DNA of 64,000 nucleotides. Origin: Calliphora vicina. Lineage: Eukaryota > Arthropoda > Insecta > Diptera > Calliphoridae. The DNA lies in NCBI RefSeq assembly GCF_958450345.1, contig NC_088780.1, positions 119,612,226 through 119,676,225 of the forward strand, given 5' to 3'. The notes under the pieces are model-generated. The model made no database searches and was not told the DNA's origin. It saw nothing but the letters and a program-made list of their open reading frames with translations. A program made the position numbers and the translations under genes. Positions 57,683-64,000 of this stretch are shown piece after piece (positions within the stretch are counted from its first letter, which is position 1; each line of letters starts with the position of its first letter).

Positions 57683-58955
57683 TCTATAAATAAAAATCAA
57701 ATGTCGCTCGTTGGTTATCGCATCAGTAGAGAACGGCCGGACCGATTTAGACAAATTTTTTTTTAAAATGTTGGCCATAGCCTAACTTAGGTTTTTACGG
57801 AATGAAAAATTGACCACGCCCACTTTTTTCGATTTATCTGAAATCGGAAAACGGCTACATCGATTTGGCTAATTTTTTGTTTAAATAATCATAGTAATCC
57901 AATTTAAGTTTTTACTGAAAGAAAAATTTACCACGCCAATTTTTTTTTCGATATATCTAAAATCGCAGGACCGATTTAACTAATTTTTTTAAATGTTCGC
58001 AATACATAGTCCGCAAATGTTTTACATAAATAAAAATTGTCCACGTCCACTAACACGACCACTTATTAAATACATCTGAAAAATACATCGGTGTGTGATC
58101 AATCATATTTCAGACCAAAATTCGATTTTTTATACAAAAAGTCAAAATATCTAAATTCGCTAATAACTTGGCTAATAAGCGTTTAATCAAGAAAAGGAGC
58201 TCGATCTGGGATCACACATATTCCTGATCAAAAATCGATTTTTTATATAAAAACTCAAAATATCTAAATTCGCTAATAACTTGGCCAATAAGCTTTTAAT
58301 CAAGAAAAAGACCTCGATCTGTGATCACTCATATTTCTGACCAAAATTCGATTTTTTATATAAAAACTCAAAATATCTAAATTCGCTAATAACTTGGCCA
58401 ATAAGCGTTTAATCAAGAAAAGAAGATCGATCTGTGATCACTCATATTTCTATCCAAAAATCGATTTGTTTATATAAAAACTCAAAATATCTAAAATCGC
58501 TAATAACTTGGCCAATAAGCGATTAATCAAGAAAAGGAGATCGATCTGTGATCACTTATATTTCTGAAAAAAACGATTTTTTATATAAAAACTCACAATA
58601 TCTAAAATCGCTAATAACTTGGCCAATAAAAGTTTAATCAAGAAAAGGAGATCGATCTGTGATCACTCATTTTTCAGACCAAAATTCAATTACTTGTATA
58701 AAAACTCAAAATATGTACATTGATTTGCATTTATTCTGTTGTTGCAAGACTTAGGTTTTTGACAACAAACTTAGGTTCTTTGTCTCTCAGTAGCGCTTCT
58801 ATGTGTATTTTATTCTATGTCCTATATGAATAAAAATTATCATTCAATAATACGGTTTTCTTTTTAAATTTTTACTCTTTTCAAACCGCTTCTCGCAAAT
58901 TCACAAATCACAAGCTTTTTAACTTGGACAGGACAACGTCTGTCGGGTCAGCTAG
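57683..58955 (+). mobile_element. Non-autonomous Helitron with internal tandem repeats
   Basis: Starts TCTATAAATAAAAATCAAAT right after an A and ends gtcagCTAG right before a T. Close to the end, ggacaacgtctgtcgg can form a short stem-loop. The interior carries five to six tandem units of about 113 bp (separate entry). No Rep/helicase frame is visible. Confidence 0.72.
58080..58720 (+). repeat. Tandem repeat, unit about 113 bp, inside the Helitron
   Basis: The anchor taataacttg occurs at 58161, 58274, 58387, 58501 and 58612, i.e. every 111-114 bp. Each unit also holds tttaatcaagaaaagg and gatcgatctgtgatcactca. Copies are highly similar. Internal minisatellites are known from Helitron-related elements in insects. 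Confidence 0.9.
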
Positions 58956-59160
58956 TTTTAAATAAAGGTTTATTTTAAATTAAATTATTTTGTAAGGACA
59001 TTTTGAATATGTATGTATGAATTCTTTTATAAGGAGAAGCAAAGCCCTTCTAGAATATTTTCTTCGAGGAGGCAGAGACAAATAAGTATCGCAACTTGTA
59101 GGATTTGTAAACAGGTATTTGAGAAGGCCTACAAAGTGAAGACCTAACACACTAAAGAGT

Positions 59161-60480
59161 GCTTTTGAGTAAGAGTGTGTGTGTTTGAGTGGGTGTTGGA
59201 GTGTATTTAAATAAATGTTGTAAATCATTATTTATAGTAATCCTGTTAAATATTACAATTTTAGTAAAAATATTTTAAGTATGCAAAGAAAAAACGTTAA
59301 GAAAAATTCCATTTAAAGCCGATATCCAAACGAATTACATACAAATAAATATATACAAATAATATGAAGTATTATATTTAATATGTATGTATATAGACAA
59401 GGGTGGCCCTTATTTGGTACTTTTGCGATTTTCTATGCTCCAACAAATTTTAGCATAAAAAACCGACTTTATAAAATACCGGTTAGTCGGTTAACTGATA
59501 ATTTCCCCTTTTCGGAAAACTGGTTTTTCGGTAAACGACAAATCAAGTCAAATTTACGAAAGTAATATAATGATTTATATGTACACCAAATTCTAATTAA
59601 AGTTTGGTAAAAAAATCGGTTTTTAATTAATTATTAGTAGCATTTATCCTAAACCGAATTTCAATACATCACAACACGAATAATTTTATATAGTTTCATT
59701 ATTTGTAATTGAAATTAACATTACAGCTAAAACACATTTTAACCGTTTCGAATCGGTAGCTAGCCTTGTATTAATTAATATATATAAAAAAAGTTCAACA
59801 AAACATTTTATTGATTTTATTGAAAAATACGGTGTAAAGATTTACTTTACTCGTACCTCGTTCATCGAACCTATTTTCATTCAAAATTTTCACATGAAAA
59901 AGATATATGTATGTAAGTAGTAAAAAGTTAATATATAATGTAGCCTATAAATAAAATTATCTTCATAAATACCTGAAATGTTGCATTTCCTCCATGTGTA
60001 TTTATCTTTCAGCAGACCAATAAAATCTAAAAAACAGTTTTGGTTTAATTCGTGAACGATTAAACGGCTACAGTTATTAAACTTACTCAGTCGAGTGTAT
60101 GGTATATTGAAAAGGATAAATTTTTCTTAATTTTTTTTCAATTTGCTCATGCACTGTGTCAAACTCAAGATGCGTTTGACCCACAACTAGAAATGTATGG
60201 TCAATCCATTCACATGATCGAAATTTTCAAAGTATTTCCATCACTTGAACCATATATTTTAGCCAAAGATTTTTCTATTTTATGGTCTTTGGTCGAAAAC
60301 AAAGACATATTTACATAGCCTCAAGTTTTTTACTTCATTCATTTACACGAATTTTAATTTATTTTTATTTATTCTATTATTAAGTAGCAAAACAGCTTCT
60401 TTTCTTCATTTTTCCATTTTTAAAAGCACTTATGTTAAGATAAGACTTAACTTTTTTAAATTTTCGTTTTTGTAAAAGAA
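59161..60480. other. No gene; one TAGGGTGG-family fragment
   Basis: At 59399 the phrase agggtggcccttatttggt followed by gcgattttctatgctcc matches the left part of the elements at 38752 and 47916. A later accggttagtcggttaac patch near 59480 resembles the hAT element at 34417. This is probably a composite of old fragments. Confidence 0.4.
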
Positions 60481-60493
60481 CCTCTGTCGATAC

Positions 60494-60886
60494 AAGACGT
60501 TTTGTCAAAACGAAAACTCGCGATCAACTGATTTAAAAATCTACTTGTCTCAGACAAGTGGTATGTTTTTCAATCTTTGCTTTCGACAAAACGACTTCTT
60601 TAGAAAGAAGCTGTTTTATCAAAAAATAATTGTTAAAAATGTGCTAAAACTAAAAAGAGGTATGCTGTTTTGTCAAAAGGCAGTAACTAGTTTTTTTTTA
60701 AATGTTTTGAGTTCTATGAGAGAAGTTGTTTTGTCAAATTGAAATTGGGGAAAAACCTGAAAGAGGTCGTTTTTTCGACCTCATAGAAATACGGCGATAA
60801 GACCAAAAGAAGCGAATTCAAATTTTATATTTACTACAAAAATCCTGTAAAATTGTCTTATCTCGAGAGAAGTCGTTTTGTCAAAT
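60494..60886. repeat. Cluster of GTTTTGTCAAA motifs at the Tc1-like 3' side
   Basis: Motifs related to gaagtcgttttgtcaaa occur at about 60494, 60602, 60660, 60717 and 60861, with one inverted copy at 60580. They begin directly after the transposase remnant. Several Tc1-like elements carry repeated transposase-binding sites within long terminal repeats, and this cluster fits that pattern; the terminal repeat boundary itself is not visible. Confidence 0.6.
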
Positions 60887-60894
60887 GTCCACAG

Positions 60895-61816
60895 AATTAA
60901 AGAGTCAATGGTCTCCTTTGAAATATTTTGCCATTCCCTTATAACCGCCTCCGATAAATCTTCCTTCCTGGTGTAATTTTGGGTCCTTATTTTACGATCT
61001 ACAATTTCCCATAGATTTTCTATGGGATTTTCGTTGGATTGTAACCACTCGGTTACAACCCTAGAGGTGTGTTTCGGGTCGTTGTCGTGTTGGAATCTCC
61101 AAACTAGGGGCATATTTTCCTCAGCGTATGGATACATAACATCGTTTAATATGGTTCTGTATCCTATACCTGTCATGGTATCTTTTATAATATGAATTGG
61201 GCCCATACCTTGCCCTGAAAAACATTCCCATACCATAATCTTTTTCCCTTTGGTCGTCTTACAAATGTTCTCCCATCACTGCCTCTTAAATTGTAATTGG
61301 ATTCGTCGGAAAAGAGGACAGTATTCCATTTAGAAAAATTGTAGATGAGCAGAACGGTTCTTTTTAGAAATGAGTGGTTTTTTCACAGGGCGATAGCAAC
61401 CAAGACCAGCCTCATTTGCCCTGCGACTAACTGTTCGGTTACTTATTCTAATTTTAGGCTATTAACAACCTCTCCAGGAGTTTTTTTTGGGAATTTCTTG
61501 AACTCTCTCGCTATTAAATTATCTTGTCTAGGAGTAGTCTTACGAGGTCTTCCACCTAAATGTTGAGTTTTTACAGAACCGGTCTCACGAAATTTATAAT
61601 TTTTGAAACTGCTGATTTATTTATTGAATATTTGTTACAGATACTTTTTTGTTTTAAACCAGCGTTAAAATCGTTAATTATTTTATTTTTTAAGTCTTCA
61701 CAAATCTTAACTTTAGCCATTTTCGTAAACTTTGAAAAAAAGCAATTATGCGAAAAACTTAGAAAAAGAAATTGTGAAAAATTACCAGAATTTAAAAATA
61801 AAATAATTGTAAACAT
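60895..61816 (-). pseudogene. Tc1-like (DD34E) transposase pseudogene
   Basis: The minus strand starts MAKVKICEDLKNKIINDFNA at 61816 with a helix-turn-helix (SICNKYSINKSAVSKIIN). A GGRPRKTTPRQDNLIAREF linker follows, then NTVLFSDESNYNLRGSDG with the first catalytic D, and FSGQGMGPIHIIKDTM. FQHDNDPKHTSRVVTEWLQ has the second D and NPIENLWEIVDRKIRTQNY the E. Between the second D and E about 20 residues (the VLEWPSQSPDL part) are deleted, and several frameshifts occur at 61240-61560. The true C-terminus is near 60900; downstream in-frame codons to 60781 read the adjacent repeats. Confidence 0.85.
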
Positions 61817-61932
61817 TATGCTTTTTACATCGTTCTTTTAAATATTATTAGTGAATATTTTTAACTTTGTTCCCCTTTTTCAGAATAAAATTAATTATGT
61901 TGTTTGTTTTTCAGTTAATTTATATAAAACTA

Positions 61933-63106
61933 CTAGCTGAACCCGGTCCGCGTTGCTGGCCCTTACTATAATTCTGTTTTATATTGCATCTCGATTTGAA
62001 TATACAGAGTCGGACAAAAAAAAGCACGGACTTCCCCGACCTGACATCGCACCCGAAACACTGAGGTGGTCATTTGACAAAGTTGAAGCAGATATCTATA
62101 AGTACAGTGGCATGATATGCCCTTAAAAAAAAGAAACGGATGTATTTAAGGCAAATGGGATATTATATTTATGAATTTATCTTAAGGACAGGGGATATAC
62201 GTTTCTTTTTTTTTATTTACTCGGGAGCAAACCACATACAAAACATGAATTTTCCAAATGTAAGCCAGCAATAGTCAACGATTGGCCTTATGCTTTGTCG
62301 TTGGAAATCTTTGGTATGCATTTTAATCTGCCACCGATGATTGTTGCCTCAATTAAATTTGGTGAACATTTTTTGATGGTCAATCGTGTTCTGTTGCATA
62401 ATTTTGGTGCGTTTATGTTGCGGAGAAACATTATCTGTGATCCAACCTTCAATGTTTCAGTAGCATAATTGAGGCTTGTTCTTCGTTCATTACTGTGTCA
62501 ATCGATTTGTATTTCATTGTTTCGCCAGTCAGTTTCAACTAATTCGCTCATTGAGCTTGTTGACTTTATCATTTTTTGGTAGTAGTTGGTTGTAAGACTT
62601 CATTTGCATTTGGCAGAAGTTAGGCGGGAACGAAATCTGTTTTGTCGACGTTGTTTACTATATTATTTGTACTTTCGGAAAATTTGTTTATCATCGGTTG
62701 ATAATATAAAAGCACTTTTATAATACAATGTTAACAGAGGCCTACTTGTTTTATCGAACGATATGAAAATTTAGTATGTACGGGACATGTTACACCAAAT
62801 CATTCGCTTCAGAGTACACCACTGTGAATTAAAATTTTTAGAATGATGCAAAAGTTTGGCCACAATTACTGACCTTGAAATCATTAGGTATAGTGTCATT
62901 AGCGATATAGTGTAAAAATCTGAAGATTCACTGAAAATTTGATAAAAATCCGTCCAGCCATATCTCCGGAACTACTATGCCGATTTCGTGCAATAAACCA
63001 TCTACAGATCATCCCCAACGTACCCTGAAATTTTGGTTGAAATCGGTCGACCGGTTTTCGCAGTTAGAGGTGACATCAAAATGTACATTTCTTTTTATAT
63101 ATAAGA
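61933..63106 (-). mobile_element. Helitron carrying a helicase fragment
   Basis: On the minus strand it starts TCTTATATATAAAAAGAAAT directly after an A (63106) and ends gggttcagCTAG before a T (61933). It contains a broken helicase segment close to its 3' end, where the Rep/helicase gene of autonomous Helitrons ends. The element is 1174 bp, so most of the Rep/helicase gene is missing. It lies just upstream of the Tc1-like pseudogene start. A Tc1-like end (TACAGTGGTTGACAAAAG on the minus strand) lies beyond it at about 63198-63215, so it may have inserted into that element's 5' region. Confidence 0.75.
62213..62560 (-). pseudogene. PIF1-like helicase C-terminal fragment of a Helitron
   Basis: From 62464 down to the stop at 62213 the minus strand reads ATETLKVGSQIMFLRNINAP, then KLCNRTRLTIKK, NLIEATIIGGR and, after an internal stop, GQSLTIAGLHLENSCFVCGL. 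These match conserved blocks of Helitron PIF1-type helicases (LKVGxPIMLLRNINxxxGLCNGTRL, VIEATI, KSQGQSL, GLxLxxPCFxHGQLYVA). Upstream in another frame, KSIDTVMNEEQA (62480-62540) fits the preceding YxSxDSV block. At least one frameshift and one stop make it inactive. Confidence 0.8.
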
Positions 63107-64000
63107 TACATGTAAAATACTAAGAAAAAAAATTTTTATTTTAAAAAAATATTTAAAATTTTGGACTACATATGGAATATTTGGAAAAGTTTCCATTCTT
63201 TTGTCAACCACTGTATATAGAATATCTATGGAGAAATTAAATACAAAAACAATTTTAATTTAATTTTTTTCAATATTTTTTTAAAATTTTTGCTACTTTG
63301 ACTTAAAAAATAAAATTTCAAATAAAACGATATCCGATTTTAATAAAATTTTCACAACACATTTAAATCTTGGGATCATTGTAAAAGTGCAAAATAAGTG
63401 CCACCTTACTGTAGACAGACTCATTTCAATCATTCAATTTATCAGACGACATTTTTTTTTGTATTCATTTTGTTTTTTCCTGTGTGAGTGAGTATGTATG
63501 CATTAGCGATTCAATGACAATTTAACTGACAATACGATTTAAGCGTATAACAAATAAATTTCATTTCTTTTTTCCAATACATCAGATTTAAACACATACT
63601 TACAACTACCTATACACCAAATCTCACACATACTCACTCTATATTTTCCACCTTAAGAGAAAAACGTACTGATACATATGTTCATATATATATATTAGAC
63701 AAGTACTCACACACGAGCTGCCAGACAAACGTATATACTGAGGATTAATTAAATATGGTTAGGTGAGAGTTTAATGTTTAGATTTTGTAAGAAAATGGAA
63801 AAAAACCTGGAAGTACTAAGGTGGAGAATATATGGGCAAAAACAATTTGCTTTTAAAATCTATGAAACCGACTTTAGTTGTTATTACAATTTTGACAATT
63901 CAAGGTTACAACTTTGCTAAAGTTGGAAAACATAAACAAATTAAATGAACAAAAGCTTTTTCATTTAGCTAACTTTTTTAACCTAACTTTCAACTTTTGG
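63107..64000. other. No gene recognised
   Basis: AT-rich to the window end. A solitary Tc1-like end lies near 63198-63213 (see the Helitron entry). Confidence 0.3.

Larger units (their letters stand above)
57252..59160. mobile_element. Second, damaged copy of the AAGGCCTT MITE, host of a Helitron
   Basis: The left side ACCAGCGGGAAAA, followed by gtagagaggccttcttaaag, parallels the left end of the MITE at 15513. On the far side of the Helitron, agaaggcctacaaagtgaag (59120) and cccttctagaat look like the other half. A clear right end CGCTGGG is missing, so the copy is incomplete. Confidence 0.45.

Noticed and set aside
62003..62115. Tc1-like left end at TACAGAGTCGGACAAAA
   Set aside because: Its proposed partner would lie outside the Helitron that contains it, and the inner sequences do not match; more likely part of the Helitron.

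Overview
This window looks like a repeat-dense stretch of nuclear DNA from a higher (brachyceran) fly. The base composition is AT-rich. Several dispersed repeats resemble the DINE-1 class of flies, and jockey-type LINE, mariner, Tc1, pogo/Tigger, hAT and Helitron remains occur throughout. I found no convincing host protein-coding exon, no bacterial-type operon and no CRISPR array. It could be a large intron or an intergenic/heterochromatic block; the sequence alone cannot tell which.

Layout: 1-7200 holds DINE-1-like remnants, a small element with Transib-like ends (1222-1510), a TA-flanked element (1539-2346), one apparently intact DD37E Tc1/mariner-superfamily transposon (3517-4814), and a broken mariner-like transposase split by a MITE (5021-5830). 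7200-16500 holds a degenerate tandem array, a jockey-like LINE 3' end, a foldback arm, and a Helitron whose 3' CTAG is split by a MITE. 16480-21680 holds a DINE-1-like copy, a dead DD37E copy, a LINE fragment and a Tigger-like pseudogene. 21780-26153 is a four-layer nest: mariner, then DINE-1-like repeat, then hAT, then foldback. 26154-34150 holds two more foldback-family elements, one carrying a hAT transposase C-terminus, and a perfect 81-copy array of an 8-bp unit. 34187-36442 is a three-layer nest: terminal-inverted-repeat element, then hAT, then Helitron. 37000-49260 holds further TAGGGTGG-family elements, DINE-1-like copies, a mariner pseudogene and a perfect hairpin. 50500-64000 holds a fragment of a multicopy insect gene family, MITEs, two neighbouring DINE-1-like copies, a pogo/Tigger fragment, a tRNA-derived SINE with clear target-site duplication, a Helitron with internal 113-bp tandem repeats, a broken Tc1-like transposase, and a Helitron carrying a PIF1-type helicase fragment.

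Only the DD37E transposase at 3673-4680 has an unbroken reading frame and matching ends. The other transposases are interrupted by stops, frameshifts, deletions or later insertions. The nesting gives a relative order of insertion events, and three different repairs (removing the foldback, the hAT and the MITE) each restore a sensible empty site.
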